Below are positions 17,901 to 27,038 of a stretch of 64,000 nt of DNA, in pieces. Origin of the DNA: Sphingobium sp. Leaf26. Its GTDB lineage: Bacteria; Pseudomonadota; Alphaproteobacteria; Sphingomonadales; Sphingomonadaceae. Where the stretch lies: contig NZ_LMKV01000002.1 of the NCBI RefSeq assembly GCF_001421665.1, positions 62,001-126,000 of the forward strand. The letters are read 5' to 3'. Position 1 is the stretch's first letter. Each line of letters begins with the position of its first letter. The translations under genes and the position numbers were made by a program. The notes under the pieces are model-generated. The model saw only the letters and a list, made by a program, of their open reading frames with translations, was not told the DNA's origin and searched no databases.

Positions 17901-18358
17901 GTCGACGGGATGCGGCCGATCGCTGGCTGGTGCAGCAGGGCGTGGCCGATGCAGCGCAGCGCCATGACGTCATCGAGCAGGCGCTGCGCGTGATCGACGC
18001 GCCGGATTTTGCCGCGCTGTTCGGCCCCGATGCGCTGGCCGAAGCGCCGATTGCGGCCGTGGTGGGGGAGGCGGTGATCGCCGGGACGGTCGATCGGCTG
18101 TGCATCGGCGCCGATCGCATCCAATTGGTGGATTTCAAGACCGGGCGGGTTGCGCCGCTGACGCTGGCGGATGTGCCGACGCCGCATATCCGGCAGATGG
18201 CCGCCTATGCCGCGGCGCTCGCCGTGATCTTCCCCGACCGAGCGATCGAGGCGGGGCTGCTTTATACCAGCGCGCCCCGCTTCATTCCGCTGCCGGCCAG
18301 CCTGCTGGCGGCGCACAAGCCGGGCTTTGCGCCCGCACAGGAGAATTTGCCGCTCTGA
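14951..18358 (+). CDS. addA: Double-strand break repair helicase AddA (UvrD-family helicase-nuclease)
   Basis: 1135 residues from ATG 14951, which follows GGAGGA by about 5 nt and overlaps addB. Superfamily-1 helicase motifs are clear: Walker A SASAGTGKTHVL near the N-terminus, LTFTKAGAAEM (motif Ia), LVDEAQDTN (motif II) near residue 400, TVHGAKGLQAP and LLYVALTRAEERL (motifs V-VI). A C-terminal RecB-type nuclease domain carries VDFKTGR. It forms the AddAB complex with the preceding gene. An alternative ATG at 14963 would shorten it by four residues. Confidence 0.95.
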   Translation: MAATMAKARALQKLLGDQARAAAPDAHVWLSASAGTGKTHVLTARVFRLLLQGVKPENILCLTFTKAGAAEMADRIHDRLAAWVQMDEPDLFNDLEALGEESGPEQRDYARRLFAEVLESTGGGLPIQTIHGFCQQLLTAFPLEAELTPGFRPLDQREQSSLARQTLADMVVRAHDQGDEAVIGALQALSLRLGEGGAAQFLLRCAAKGEALDALPDAIGPELNAQMELPEGDVDQWLAGQCSDAMFDMRTLDGIVRANVEWGKTRALERCDRIAAWRGLDPAGRAATLADLHRAWAKADGDFLDSKGYVPPVDGYAEMAMRLYERCGALIATKLRADYAALLAQALHAGRAYARDYAQAKRLAGAVDFDDLIARTASLLEQSGIAEWIRYKLDQRIDHILVDEAQDTNVRQWTIVAALTAEFFAGEGAKGDKVRTVFAVGDFKQAIFGFQGTSPAEFRAARIAFSRYAHEAGHDFFDLSLDRSFRSTPAVLDVVDRTISTLRAERLGMEAGEVRHVSANRHPGEVQLWKPVVANLSEDAEGEEDWAADQERTLATRIARQIRQWIDDGLMLESRGRPVRAGDIMILVRRRSELARLIVARLYEEKVAVAGIDRLRLNSPLAVRDLLAALRFAVQPEDELNLAALLVSPLIGWTQDELMTRLIGRKAGLWRHLNRTLDDALLQPLRELLAVADFTTPYRYLEAILSGPMDGRRRLVERLGSEAADPIEELLNAALAFESDDHPSLQRFIDWFDRGEVEIVRDAAAQGDNLRLLTVHGAKGLQAPIVILADACLDPDAGNRADSLVWNGLPILAPRKPERQGPIGAVAEAAAQVEKEEHWRLLYVALTRAEERLIVAGSLGPRAKGEVKSESWYAAVEGAMISLGAEWEADPLWGAARRWQGGEVLPSKAAEPESAAEAVAMTEPSWLRQPAPAEARPPRPLAPSAPVEDDVPYPPPTPAMRAAAERGRWLHALFERLPDLPMDRRRDAADRWLVQQGVADAAQRHDVIEQALRVIDAPDFAALFGPDALAEAPIAAVVGEAVIAGTVDRLCIGADRIQLVDFKTGRVAPLTLADVPTPHIRQMAAYAAALAVIFPDRAIEAGLLYTSAPRFIPLPASLLAAHKPGFAPAQENLPL

Positions 18359-18418
18359 CCCGTTGAGCCGCATGCGCGCCCATCCTAGATATCGACCAAC
18401 GCAAAGGAGTTTATTGCA

Positions 18419-18739
18419 ATGGCCACCAAGGCAGTCACCGATCTCAGTTTCAAGGACGACGTCATCAACAGCGACAAGCCCGTGCTCGTCGACTTCTGGG
18501 CCGAATGGTGCGGCCCGTGCAAGATGATCGGCCCGGCGCTGGAGGAAATCTCCGAGGAACTGGCGGACAAGGTCACGATCGCCAAGATCAACATCGACGA
18601 AAATCCCGACGCACCGGGCCAATATGGCGTGCGCGGCATCCCGACGATGATCCTGTTCAAGAATGGCGAAGCGGCCGCGACCAAGGTCGGCGCGGCGCCA
18701 AAGAGCGCGCTCAAGGGCTGGATCGAAAGCGTCCTGTAA
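18419..18739 (+). CDS. trxA: Thioredoxin 1
   Basis: 106 residues, the size of a classic thioredoxin, with the active site [10 protein letters not shown] and the cis-proline loop GIPTMILF. It is a cytosolic protein disulfide reductase and electron donor. AAAGGAG lies 12-13 nt before the ATG. It follows addA by 60 bp on the same strand, the same relative position as in other alphaproteobacteria. Electrons for the Prx5 peroxiredoxin or for ribonucleotide reductase are plausible uses. Confidence 0.97.
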   Translation: MATKAVTDLSFKDDVINSDKPVLVDFWAEWCGPCKMIGPALEEISEELADKVTIAKINIDENPDAPGQYGVRGIPTMILFKNGEAAATKVGAAPKSALKGWIESVL

Positions 18740-18773
18740 GCTGCTGAACGTGTCGGGCTGAATTGTCCGGCGC

Positions 18774-18790
18774 GCCCGGCCGAACCGGGC
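18774..18790. terminator. Hairpin between converging trxA and GST genes
   Basis: GCCCGG and CCGGGC arms close a 5-nt loop between the two convergent stops. There is no T-run, so bidirectional termination is only a possibility. Confidence 0.3.
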
Positions 18791-19399
18791 CTATGTCAGC
18801 GGGATCATCACCGACTGGGCATAGGCCGGCCGGGCGCGCAGCCGGTCGTACCAGGCGCGCACATGCGGCACGTCCGGCCGCTCCATGTCGAGCGTGAAGA
18901 AGCTGTGGGCGTACACGCCCATCGGCACGTCTGCGACACCGAAAGAGACACCTGAAAGCCATGGCTGCACCGACAATGTGCGGTCCAATATCCGCATCGC
19001 CGCGCCCGACGCCGCCGCCGATGCCGCGAGGAGCTGTCCATCTCGTTGTTCGGTCGGAATGCGGACCAGTTGGAGGAAGGCATCGCGCTGGGCGTCCGCA
19101 AAGCTGAACTGCCAGTCCATCCATTTGTCACCCTGTGCCCGTTCAGCCGGGTCGATCGGCCAGAGGGCAGGGGCGTAGCGTGCCGCCAGATAGCGCAGGA
19201 TAGTGTTGGATTCCCACAAGGTAACATCGCCATCCTCGATCGTGGGAATCAGCCGGTTGGGGTTCCTAGCCAGATAATCGGCGCTCATCCCGAACTTGCC
19301 GCCGACGTCATGGCGGACATAGGGCAGGCCGATTTCGTCGGCGAACCAGGCGATCTTCTTGACATTGTGCGAGTTCAATCGGCCCCAGATCGTCAGCAT
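18791..19399 (-). CDS. Glutathione S-transferase family protein
   Basis: 202 residues with a thioredoxin-like N-terminal GST domain (WGRLNSHNVKK at the active-site region, NPNRLIPTIEDG with the conserved cis-Pro, and LWESNTILRYLA binding the glutathione gamma-glutamyl part), then an all-helical C-terminal domain. It is cytosolic and conjugates or reduces electrophiles with glutathione. The active-site region carries S9 and N10 rather than cysteine, which suggests a Ser- or Asn-type class. The substrate is unknown. It is followed on the minus strand by nothing; the IMPase-like gene lies upstream. Confidence 0.9.
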   Translation of the reverse strand: MLTIWGRLNSHNVKKIAWFADEIGLPYVRHDVGGKFGMSADYLARNPNRLIPTIEDGDVTLWESNTILRYLAARYAPALWPIDPAERAQGDKWMDWQFSFADAQRDAFLQLVRIPTEQRDGQLLAASAAASGAAMRILDRTLSVQPWLSGVSFGVADVPMGVYAHSFFTLDMERPDVPHVRAWYDRLRARPAYAQSVMIPLT

Positions 19400-19423
19400 G
19401 TCCTATCCTTCAATCGAAGTCCG

Positions 19424-20218
19424 TCAATCGAACAGCGTCGCCGCTGCCTTGTCCCACAAGCGGGGCGAGGATGCCCCCATCAGCCCGCGCCGCAAGTCCC
19501 CCACCTTGTAAGGCGTTCCGTCAAGGCGCTGGCAGCAGCCGCCCGCTTCATTGACGAACAGGGTGCCGGCCGCATGATCCCAGGGCAGGACGCGCGCAAA
19601 GACCGACACGTCATTCTGCCCCAGCACCAGCCGGGGATATTGTTCGGCGGCGCAGCGGGGAATATCCACCAGCGTGAAGATGGCCTGCGACCGGCGCATC
19701 ATGTCGGCGCGCTCCTGTGGGTCCATGAAGATGGTGGAGATCGCCGCGACCGGCAGGTCGCCTTCGGTTTCGCGGGCCTGCACCTGCTGGCCATCGACAT
19801 GGCTGCCGCCACCGAGCATGGCATGACACAGCCGGCCGGTCAGCGGATCGAGTATCCAGCCCGCCAGCGTCGTACCGGCATCGGCCAGCGCCACCATGAT
19901 GCCGAAGGGCGGATTACCCGACGCGAAATTGCCGGTCCCGTCGATCGGGTCGATGATCCAGTTCAGCCCGTCGCCCGCCCGATCCAATATCGCCGGGTCG
20001 GCGGCACAGGCTTCCTCGCCGATGACGCCGGCTTCGGGCAGGATCGCGGCCAGCCCTTCGGCCAGGCGGATTTCGCTTTCCTTGTCGGCGATGGTGACGA
20101 AATCGTCCGCCGCCTTCTCGCTGATCTGGTCGCTGGACAGGTTGCGGTAGCGAGGCATAATGATATCACGCCCCACATCGCGCATCAGGGCGATGACGGG
20201 TTCATGCAGTTCCAGCAT
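19424..20218 (-). CDS. Inositol monophosphatase family phosphatase
   Basis: 264 residues from ATG 20218; the longer open frame overlaps argJ and lacks family resemblance. Metal-binding motifs of the lithium-sensitive phosphatase family are visible: GEEACA, IDPIDGTGNFASG (residues about 88-100) and WDHAAGTLFVNEAGG near the C-terminus. Members dephosphorylate inositol phosphates, histidinol phosphate or 3'-phosphoadenosine phosphate. The start is 13 bp after the argJ stop, so the two are probably cotranscribed. In alphaproteobacteria a histidinol-phosphatase role is possible next to an amino-acid biosynthesis gene, but this is not decided by sequence. Confidence 0.88.
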   Translation of the reverse strand: MLELHEPVIALMRDVGRDIIMPRYRNLSSDQISEKAADDFVTIADKESEIRLAEGLAAILPEAGVIGEEACAADPAILDRAGDGLNWIIDPIDGTGNFASGNPPFGIMVALADAGTTLAGWILDPLTGRLCHAMLGGGSHVDGQQVQARETEGDLPVAAISTIFMDPQERADMMRRSQAIFTLVDIPRCAAEQYPRLVLGQNDVSVFARVLPWDHAAGTLFVNEAGGCCQRLDGTPYKVGDLRRGLMGASSPRLWDKAAATLFD

Positions 20219-20231
20219 CGGTGACGCCCCT

Positions 20232-21458
20232 TTAGCTGCGATAGTCGGCGTTGATCGAGATATAGCCATGGGTGAGGTCGCAGGTCCAAACCTGCGCCCG
20301 GCCTTCGCCAAGGCCAAGGTCGACGCCGATCAATATGTCCTGACCCTTGAGATGGGCGGCGACGGGGGCCTCGTCATAGCCCTCGACCGCCAGGCCGCCG
20401 GTCGCCACCTGCGTCGCGCCGAAGCGGATCGACAGCGTGTCGCGGTCGGCCGGCTCGCCTGCCTTGCCCACGGCCATGACGACCCGGCCCCAATTGGCAT
20501 CCTCGCCCGCAATGGCAGTCTTGACCAGCGGGGAATTGGCGATCGACAGGGCGATACGATGCGCGCTGGCGTCGCTCTCAGCCCCTTCGACGCTGATGTC
20601 GATGAACTTGGTCGCGCCTTCGCCGTCCCGCACGACCAGATGGGCAAGCTGGCGGCAGAGATCGGTGAGCGCGGCATGGAAGGCGTCGGCGCCGGCATCG
20701 TCCATGGACGCGATCGGCGCATTGCCCGCCTTGCCGGTGGCGAAGGCCAGCACAGTGTCGCTGGTGGAGGTGTCGCTGTCGACGGTGATGCAGGAGAAGG
20801 TCTTGCGGTTGGCGGCCGACAGCATCTGTTGCAGCAGCGCGGGGTCGATCGCGGCGTCGGTGAAGATGTAGCCCAGCATCGTCGCCATGTCGGGCGCGAT
20901 CATGCCGGACCCCTTGATGATGCCGACCAGTTCGACCCGCTGGTCGCCGATCATGGCGGAGACATGGGCGCCCTTGGCGAAGGTGTCCGTGGTGCCGATG
21001 GTGGTCGCCGCCTCTTCCCAGCCACAGGGGGTGGCGGTGAAGGCGGCTTCGAGGCCGGCTTCGGCCTTGTCGATCGGCAGCGGTACCCCGATCACGCCGG
21101 TCGAGGAGACTAAGATGTCGGACGGCTGGCAGCCGAGATGATTGGCGACCTTGGCCGCGATCGCCTCCACCGCCGCGCGGCCGCGATGGCCGGTGAAGGC
21201 GTTGGCGTTGCCGGCATTGACCACCAGCGCGCGGGCCGAACCCAGCGGGATGGCATCGCGGCACCATTCTACCTCAGGCGAAGGGCATTTGCTCTGCGTC
21301 GTCACCCCGGCGACCGCCGTGCCGGCGTCCAGTTCGACATAGGTCAGGTCGCAGCGCGCCCATGCCTTGTATCCGGCGCGGGCGGCACGCAGCGTCACGC
21401 CGTTAATGTCGGGCAGGATCGGGAAGGCGGCGGGGGCGAGGGGCGAGCGATCGGTCAT
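20232..21458 (-). CDS. argJ: Bifunctional glutamate N-acetyltransferase / amino-acid acetyltransferase
   Basis: 408 residues from ATG 21458. ArgJ transfers the acetyl group from N-acetylornithine to glutamate (and can use acetyl-CoA) in the cyclic arginine pathway. The self-cleavage site with the nucleophilic threonine is visible in SSTGVIGVPLP. The substrate segments TQSKCPSPEVEW and NAGNANAFTG also match the family. The precursor is processed into alpha and beta chains at that threonine. It is transcribed after the membrane glycosyltransferase gene and before the IMPase-like gene. Confidence 0.95.
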   Translation of the reverse strand: MTDRSPLAPAAFPILPDINGVTLRAARAGYKAWARCDLTYVELDAGTAVAGVTTQSKCPSPEVEWCRDAIPLGSARALVVNAGNANAFTGHRGRAAVEAIAAKVANHLGCQPSDILVSSTGVIGVPLPIDKAEAGLEAAFTATPCGWEEAATTIGTTDTFAKGAHVSAMIGDQRVELVGIIKGSGMIAPDMATMLGYIFTDAAIDPALLQQMLSAANRKTFSCITVDSDTSTSDTVLAFATGKAGNAPIASMDDAGADAFHAALTDLCRQLAHLVVRDGEGATKFIDISVEGAESDASAHRIALSIANSPLVKTAIAGEDANWGRVVMAVGKAGEPADRDTLSIRFGATQVATGGLAVEGYDEAPVAAHLKGQDILIGVDLGLGEGRAQVWTCDLTHGYISINADYRS

Positions 21459-21490
21459 GACGGGCGAAATGCGGCAAAATCGAGCCAGGG

Positions 21491-23038
21491 TCAATCACTG
21501 CGCGACGGGGGAAAACGGCCGGTCCGAAGATAGAGCCGGCCCACGCCATCGGGCATCGTCAGCATCCGATAGCCGTGGCGACGAGCATAGGCTATCAGCC
21601 CGCCGTCGGGGCGCAGCGGCAATTTGCGGGTGCCGTTCTCATAGCCGGTCAGGATCGCAGCAGGCGGAGCGTGGTCCATGTCGGCGAGCGTGGCCGGGAT
21701 CATCGCATGCACCTGCCGCGCCAACACCGGTCCCATCGTCCAGCCGGTGCGGTAGGCGAAGGGACCAGCGGCGAAGCGCGGGTCCAGGTCAAGGCCGCTG
21801 CCCAGGATCATGTGCGGAGACAGAGTAACGATATCGTCGCCATGACCCATGGCACGCACGGTCATGCCGACCCAGCGCGCGCCGGCGTCCGCCTTCAGGA
21901 CCGGCGATCCTCCGCGCAGCATCGAGACGATATGGCGGGTTGCCGGCAGCATGCCCGGAATGGCGGCCAGACAGAGCAGCCCGAGCAGCGCCTGCCGCCG
22001 GGTGAAGGTCCAGCGGCGCGCATCGTCGAGCAGATAGCCGAGCGCCAGTGCCAGCGACGGGAGCAGCGGCATGACATATTGAACCTGCGAAGGGGTGGGC
22101 AGCGCGGCACCGATCAGCGCCCCGCCGGTCATCCAGATCGCCAACCGCCGCCCCGGCGAACGCACGCGCCCCCGCGTCGCGATCCAGTTGCCGCAAAGCA
22201 ATAGGAGCGCGACGAGTGCCGGCCCCTTCCACAGATATTTGAGCAGGTCGGTCAGCTTCTCCAGCCTGTCCAGTTCATCGAACGCGCCATTGGCGGCATA
22301 CCAGGCATGCGGGGCGGTCGCGCCATAGGTCAGCACACCATAAAAGAAGGCATCCGGCGCCGCCCACCAGGCGATCAGCATCGGCGCCATGCCCGCCAAG
22401 GCCCCCAGCGCCAGAAAGCAAGCCGCCTTGAAGCCGCAACGTCCGCCCGTGAACAGGACGAACAGGCCAGTCATCAACCCCAGCGGCGCGAAATTCAATT
22501 TGGTCGCGATGGCAAGGCCAAACAGGGCGCCAGCAATGAACCAGTATCCGCGCTTGCAGTGGCGCAGAGCCAGCAGGCTGACCAGCAGCCCCATGGCGGA
22601 CAGCAGGGTTGGCAGCATATCGTTGCGCACCACCGCACCGGTAAACTGAAACGCGGCGGTGGACGCCACCAGCAATGTTGCGATCGCCGCACTATCGCGC
22701 GACACGCCGGCGACCCGCTGCGCCAGCCAGAGCGCTGACAACGTGAAAAGCGCCGTCAACGCGGTCGCCAGTCGCATCGCCAGCACCATATGATCAGGGA
22801 ATAGCCAAGCCAGCGGTGCATAGGTCCAACTGTGCAGTGGCGGCTGGAGATAGAGAAAGTCGCGGAAGATCAGCAGCCGGCCGCTGAAATAGGCGCCGGC
22901 GACATATTGGCTTTCGTCATGATCGAATTGAGTCGCGATCGCCGTCAGCCCGAACCACAGGGCCAGCGCGATCGTCACCGATATGGCGACCGGCAAGGCA
23001 TAGCTGCGCGGCGGCGCAAGAACGAACGAACGATACAA
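21491..23038 (-). CDS. Polytopic membrane glycosyltransferase, GT39/ArnT-like
   Basis: 515 residues, mostly hydrophobic helices (roughly ten or more membrane spans). The N-terminal loop has the acidic DHDESQYVAGAYFSG segment (a DE-type motif of GT-C enzymes) followed by LQPPLHSW, which matches the PMT_2/ArnT group using polyprenyl-phosphate sugar donors at the periplasmic face. The acceptor is unknown; lipid A, a protein or a polysaccharide are all possible. The start is a TTG at 23038, as no other start precedes the first membrane helix. The stop lies 32 bp before the argJ start. Confidence 0.82.
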   Translation of the reverse strand: MYRSFVLAPPRSYALPVAISVTIALALWFGLTAIATQFDHDESQYVAGAYFSGRLLIFRDFLYLQPPLHSWTYAPLAWLFPDHMVLAMRLATALTALFTLSALWLAQRVAGVSRDSAAIATLLVASTAAFQFTGAVVRNDMLPTLLSAMGLLVSLLALRHCKRGYWFIAGALFGLAIATKLNFAPLGLMTGLFVLFTGGRCGFKAACFLALGALAGMAPMLIAWWAAPDAFFYGVLTYGATAPHAWYAANGAFDELDRLEKLTDLLKYLWKGPALVALLLLCGNWIATRGRVRSPGRRLAIWMTGGALIGAALPTPSQVQYVMPLLPSLALALGYLLDDARRWTFTRRQALLGLLCLAAIPGMLPATRHIVSMLRGGSPVLKADAGARWVGMTVRAMGHGDDIVTLSPHMILGSGLDLDPRFAAGPFAYRTGWTMGPVLARQVHAMIPATLADMDHAPPAAILTGYENGTRKLPLRPDGGLIAYARRHGYRMLTMPDGVGRLYLRTGRFPPSRSD

Positions 23039-23284
23039 TTTTGCGACCCTTGCCCTATGTCACGCTGTTGTGGCGCAGCTTATGCGACCTGCAAAGCGTT
23101 CCGCGCCCTGATGACGCCACCACCCGACGAAAACCGCCTGCCGCGCGACCATGACATCGTCGCGACAGGTCGGGTTCAGCCGCAGTCTGATTGACTAACG
23201 GATGTGCCGTGCCTAAATCGCGGCGCATATCTGCGTGCGTCTCTCGCAAGGAGGCGGAACGTCCCCCTATTGTCAGGAATTTGC

Positions 23285-26020
23285 ATGTTCGGCGCACTCG
23301 CCAAGTCCATCTTCGGATCGTCCAACGAACGTTATGTGAAGTCGCTGGGCAGGATCGTCGATCAGATCACCTCCTTCGAAGGCGCCGTGCAGGCGATGAA
23401 CGACGAGGAACTGGTCGGCCAGACCGCCCGTTTCCGCGAACGGCTTGCCAATGGCGAGACGCTGGACGATCTGCTGCCCGAAGCCTTCGCCACGGTTCGG
23501 GAAGCGGCCGTCCGCGTGCTGGGCATGCGCCATTTCGACGTGCAGATGGTGGGCGGTATCGTCCTGCATCGCGGCGAAATCGCCGAAATGCGTACGGGTG
23601 AAGGCAAGACGCTGGTCGCGACGCTGGCCACCTACCTCAACGCACTGGAGGGGAAGGGCGTTCACGTCGTCACCGTGAACGATTACCTGGCCAGCCGCGA
23701 CTGCGAATGGATGGGCCAGGTCTATCGTTTCCTGGGCCTCACCACCGGCGTCATCGTGCCGAACATCAGCGAGGATCAGCGGCGCGAGGCCTATGCCGCC
23801 GACATCACCTACGCGACGAACAACGAGCTTGGCTTCGACTATCTGCGCGACAATATGAAATATGACCGCGCGTCGATGGTCCAGCGCCCGTTCAACTATG
23901 CGATCGTGGACGAGGTCGATTCGATCCTGATCGACGAAGCGCGTACGCCGCTCATCATTTCCGGCCCGACCGACGACAAGTCGGAGCTCTATGTCGCGGT
24001 CGACGCGATCGTGAAGCAGGTGACCGAAGCCGATTATGAGAAGGACGAGAAGCAGCGTACCGTCACGCTGACCGAGGATGGCACCGAGAAGATCGAGCGC
24101 CTGCTGGAGGACGCAGGCCTGCTTCAGGGTGCGAACCTCTATGACTTCGAGAATACCGCCGTCGTCCATCATGTGAACCAGGCGCTGCGCGCGGTCGTGA
24201 TGTTCCGCCGCGACATCGACTATATCGTCAAGGACGGCAAGGTCGTCATCATCGACGAGTTCACCGGCCGCATGATGGACGGTCGCCGCTGGTCGGACGG
24301 CCTGCATCAGGCGGTGGAAGCCAAGGAAGGCGTCCAGATCGAGCCGGAGAACCAGACGCTCGCATCCATCACCTTCCAGAATTATTTCCGCATGTACCCC
24401 AAACTGGGCGGCATGACCGGTACGGCGGCGACCGAAGCGGCGGAATTCTTCGAAATCTACAAGATGAACGTCGTCACCATCCCGACGAACAAGCCGGTAC
24501 AGCGCATCGACGAAGAAGACAGTTTCTACAAGAATCTGGACGACAAGTTCCGTGGCATTGCCAAGACCATCAAGGTCCATGCGGAACAAGGCCAGCCGGT
24601 TCTGGTCGGCACCGTGTCCATCGAAAAATCGGAAATGCTGTCGGAATTCCTGACGCAGGAAGGCGTGCCGCACGCCGTCCTGAACGCCCGTTTCCATGAC
24701 AGCGAAGCGCACATCGTCGCGCAGGCGGGCCGCAAGGGCACGGTGACCATCGCCACCAACATGGCTGGCCGCGGTACCGACATCAAGCTGGGCGGCAATC
24801 TGGAAATGCGGGTCGAGGACGAACTGCGCGACATGCCGGAAGGGCCGGAGCGCGACGCTGCGATCGCCCGGATCGAAGCGGAGATCGAAGTCGAAAAGCA
24901 GGAAGTGCTGGCCGCCGGCGGTCTGTTCGTGCTGGCGACCGAGCGGCATGAAAGCCGCCGTATCGATAACCAGCTTCGCGGTCGTTCGGGCCGTCAGGGC
25001 GACCCCGGCCTGTCGCGTTTCTACCTCAGCCTTGACGATGACCTGATGCGCATCTTCGGCCCGGACACGATGTTCGCCAAGATGATCCGGTCGAACCTGG
25101 AAGATGGCGAGGCGCTGCCCCCGTCCAAGTGGCTGAGCAAGGCGATCGAGACTGCCCAGCGCAAGGTCGAGGCGCGCAATTACGATATCCGCAAGCAGGT
25201 GGTCGAATATGATGACGTGATGAACGACCAGCGCAAGGTCATCTACGAACAGCGCAGCGACATCATGGACAGCGACACCGTGGACGATGTCGTGATCGAC
25301 ATGCGCCATGAGACGGTGAACGATCTGGTGGGCGCATCCTGCCCGCCCGGCAGCTATCCCGAACAGTGGGACATGGAGCGGCTGAAGGCCCGCACCGCCG
25401 AGATACTGGGGCTTGAACCAGATTTCGACGCCTGGCTGGCCGAGGATTCGGTCGATCCTGAAATGATCGAGGAACGTCTGTCTGCCCTGGCAGACGAAGC
25501 CGTCGCGGAGAAGGTCAGGGAGGTCGAGGCGTCCGACTGGCACATGATCGAAAAGTCGATCCTGCTCCAGAGCCTGGATCATCACTGGAAGGAGCATCTC
25601 TCCACGCTCGACGCCCTGCGTCAGGTCGTGCATCTGCGCGCCTATGCGCAGAAGACGCCGATCAACGAATATAAGCAGGAAGCCTTCGCTTTGTTCGAGC
25701 GGATGCTGGAGAATATCCGCGAGGATGTGACCGGCTCCATCGCCCGCGTCCAGTTCCGCATGGAACAGCCGCCGCTGGAAGATTATGGCCTGCCGGTCCT
25801 GCCGGACTTCATCACCACGCATATCGACCCCTTTTCGGGCGAGGATAACAGCGCGGATATCGACGCCGGCAGCTTTGGCGGCGTCACCACCACCATATCG
25901 CGCGCGCCCGTAGGCAACGCCTCGGCCGGTGAGTTCGCCAATCTGGACATCAGCCGCAATGCGCCTTGCCCGTGCGGATCGGGCCAGAAATACAAGCATT
26001 GTCACGGCGCCCTGGCCTGA
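23285..26020 (+). CDS. secA: Protein translocase subunit SecA
   Basis: 911 residues, the ATPase motor of Sec-dependent export. The N-terminus [11 protein letters not shown] is typical. Walker A is MRTGEGKT (residue ~103), with [15 protein letters not shown] as DEAD motif, [12 protein letters not shown] as helicase motif V and [18 protein letters not shown] as motif VI. The C-terminal zinc-binding SEC-C tail [14 protein letters not shown] contacts SecB. The ATG at 23285 starts the family-typical N-terminus; the longer frame from 23204 does not match. A strong terminator follows. The 246 bp before it, divergent from the glycosyltransferase gene, should hold both promoters. Confidence 0.98.
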   Translation: MFGALAKSIFGSSNERYVKSLGRIVDQITSFEGAVQAMNDEELVGQTARFRERLANGETLDDLLPEAFATVREAAVRVLGMRHFDVQMVGGIVLHRGEIAEMRTGEGKTLVATLATYLNALEGKGVHVVTVNDYLASRDCEWMGQVYRFLGLTTGVIVPNISEDQRREAYAADITYATNNELGFDYLRDNMKYDRASMVQRPFNYAIVDEVDSILIDEARTPLIISGPTDDKSELYVAVDAIVKQVTEADYEKDEKQRTVTLTEDGTEKIERLLEDAGLLQGANLYDFENTAVVHHVNQALRAVVMFRRDIDYIVKDGKVVIIDEFTGRMMDGRRWSDGLHQAVEAKEGVQIEPENQTLASITFQNYFRMYPKLGGMTGTAATEAAEFFEIYKMNVVTIPTNKPVQRIDEEDSFYKNLDDKFRGIAKTIKVHAEQGQPVLVGTVSIEKSEMLSEFLTQEGVPHAVLNARFHDSEAHIVAQAGRKGTVTIATNMAGRGTDIKLGGNLEMRVEDELRDMPEGPERDAAIARIEAEIEVEKQEVLAAGGLFVLATERHESRRIDNQLRGRSGRQGDPGLSRFYLSLDDDLMRIFGPDTMFAKMIRSNLEDGEALPPSKWLSKAIETAQRKVEARNYDIRKQVVEYDDVMNDQRKVIYEQRSDIMDSDTVDDVVIDMRHETVNDLVGASCPPGSYPEQWDMERLKARTAEILGLEPDFDAWLAEDSVDPEMIEERLSALADEAVAEKVREVEASDWHMIEKSILLQSLDHHWKEHLSTLDALRQVVHLRAYAQKTPINEYKQEAFALFERMLENIREDVTGSIARVQFRMEQPPLEDYGLPVLPDFITTHIDPFSGEDNSADIDAGSFGGVTTTISRAPVGNASAGEFANLDISRNAPCPCGSGQKYKHCHGALA

Positions 26021-26033
26021 CGATAGTTTAAGG

Positions 26034-26059
26034 GGCCGGGCGATGTGCCCGGCCTTTTT
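26034..26059 (+). terminator. Intrinsic terminator of secA
   Basis: Perfect 8-bp stem GGCCGGGC/GCCCGGCC with a 5-nt loop, followed by five T residues, 13 bp after the secA stop. Confidence 0.9.
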
Positions 26060-26153
26060 CGTTCCAACAGGTCGTTAACCAAAGTCTTTCACCTTTCCGC
26101 AACCTTCTGCATGGACTTTGGTCTGATCCTGGGGGGCGACCGGGAGAAAGGCT

Positions 26154-26510
26154 ATGGACAGCATGACCTATCGCGCGCGTGCGGAACGCCGCCGCGAGAG
26201 CCGTTATGACGCCGAGGTCGAGGCGACGCTCAATTGGGATGGCATCAGCCAGCCGGTCACGATTCGCAATATTTCCATATATGGTGCGCTGCTGACCGGC
26301 ACGTGGTTGCCGGCGGTCGGGGAATGGGTGACGCTCATTGCCCAAGGATTGGAAGTATGTGGCACGGTTATCTGGGACGGACCGGACCGCTGCGGCCTGC
26401 TGTTCAGCCATCCGGTAGATCCGGTCGCGATCATCGCGGAAGCCGGCATCCACAGGATGGACCTCCCGCCCGTCATCCTTCACGGCACCGGCCCCAGCAG
26501 CTATGCCTGA
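26154..26510 (+). CDS. PilZ domain protein (predicted c-di-GMP receptor)
   Basis: 118 residues made of a single PilZ domain. The two c-di-GMP-binding motifs are present: an arginine-rich RxxxR segment (RAERRRESRY, residues 9-18) and a (D/N)xSxxG motif as NISIYGALL (residues 39-47). It should bind c-di-GMP in the cytosol and act on an unknown partner. It stands alone after the secA terminator. The diguanylate cyclase at 1.9-3.1 kb could supply its ligand, but nothing ties them directly. Confidence 0.88.
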   Translation: MDSMTYRARAERRRESRYDAEVEATLNWDGISQPVTIRNISIYGALLTGTWLPAVGEWVTLIAQGLEVCGTVIWDGPDRCGLLFSHPVDPVAIIAEAGIHRMDLPPVILHGTGPSSYA

Positions 26511-26907
26511 GCACTCGTTTCGGGAAAGGCCGGCGGAAGCGGCGACTGCCGCAGTTTGAACCAAGCCGCAATATAGGATACTGAAAAGATTGGCAAATCC
26601 GGCATATTTTGCAAGAGCATACTGCCGGCAAATGCCAAGCCATGCTAACCACCGCTGACTTCGAAGAACGGGCCGTGATGGCTTGGTTGTTCTGTCGATC
26701 GGCCCTGGTGATGAAAGAAGGCGCGGCAGCCTTTGGCCTCCATCTCGGCCATGTGGCGGGTAGCAGGGATATTCGCTTTGGCAGAGATGAGATCATGGCA
26801 AGGGTCGCTGTCGACACGGCCGTTGGGAATGCCATATGAAGATATCTCGCGACATGTGCGCCTGCGCCTCTGAGCCATGCCGACTGAGCCGCGCTCCTCT
26901 ACCAGCG
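26511..26907. other. Non-coding stretch without a recognised gene
   Basis: Short open frames exist on both strands (for example 26642-26839 on the plus strand), but none has a convincing ribosome site together with a recognisable family, and opposite-strand frames are equally long. The stretch could hold a decayed gene. The repeat element at 26908-27003 follows. Confidence 0.4.
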
Positions 26908-27003
26908 CTAGAGCGCGCTGCGTTAAATCCGATGCAGGTCGCGCGCTCTAGTTTTTTGTTTTCGCATCGTTTTAAGCGAAAAACCGGTTCCCACTTTTCC
27001 GCA
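26908..27003. repeat. Dispersed alphaproteobacterial-type palindromic repeat
   Basis: An 11-bp perfect inverted repeat (CTAGAGCGCGC at 26908-26918, complement at 26941-26951) is followed by TTTTTTGTTTTCGCATCG and then AAAAACCGGTTCCCACTTTTCCGC. I recognise this layout from intergenic repeats scattered through many alphaproteobacterial genomes. The stem plus T-run could also stop plus-strand transcription. A genome-wide count is needed to prove repetition. Confidence 0.55.
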
Positions 27004-27038
27004 GCTGATTGCCGGCGTGCTGTTGCCGAGCCACCGGC

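Noticed and set aside
23273..26005. A 910-codon open frame antisense to secA
   Set aside because: Compositional shadow of secA; low-complexity Arg/His/Asp-rich translation and no ribosome site.
26473..26839. Frames on both strands between the PilZ gene and the hybrid kinase
   Set aside because: Equal-length frames on opposite strands without ribosome sites or recognised families.
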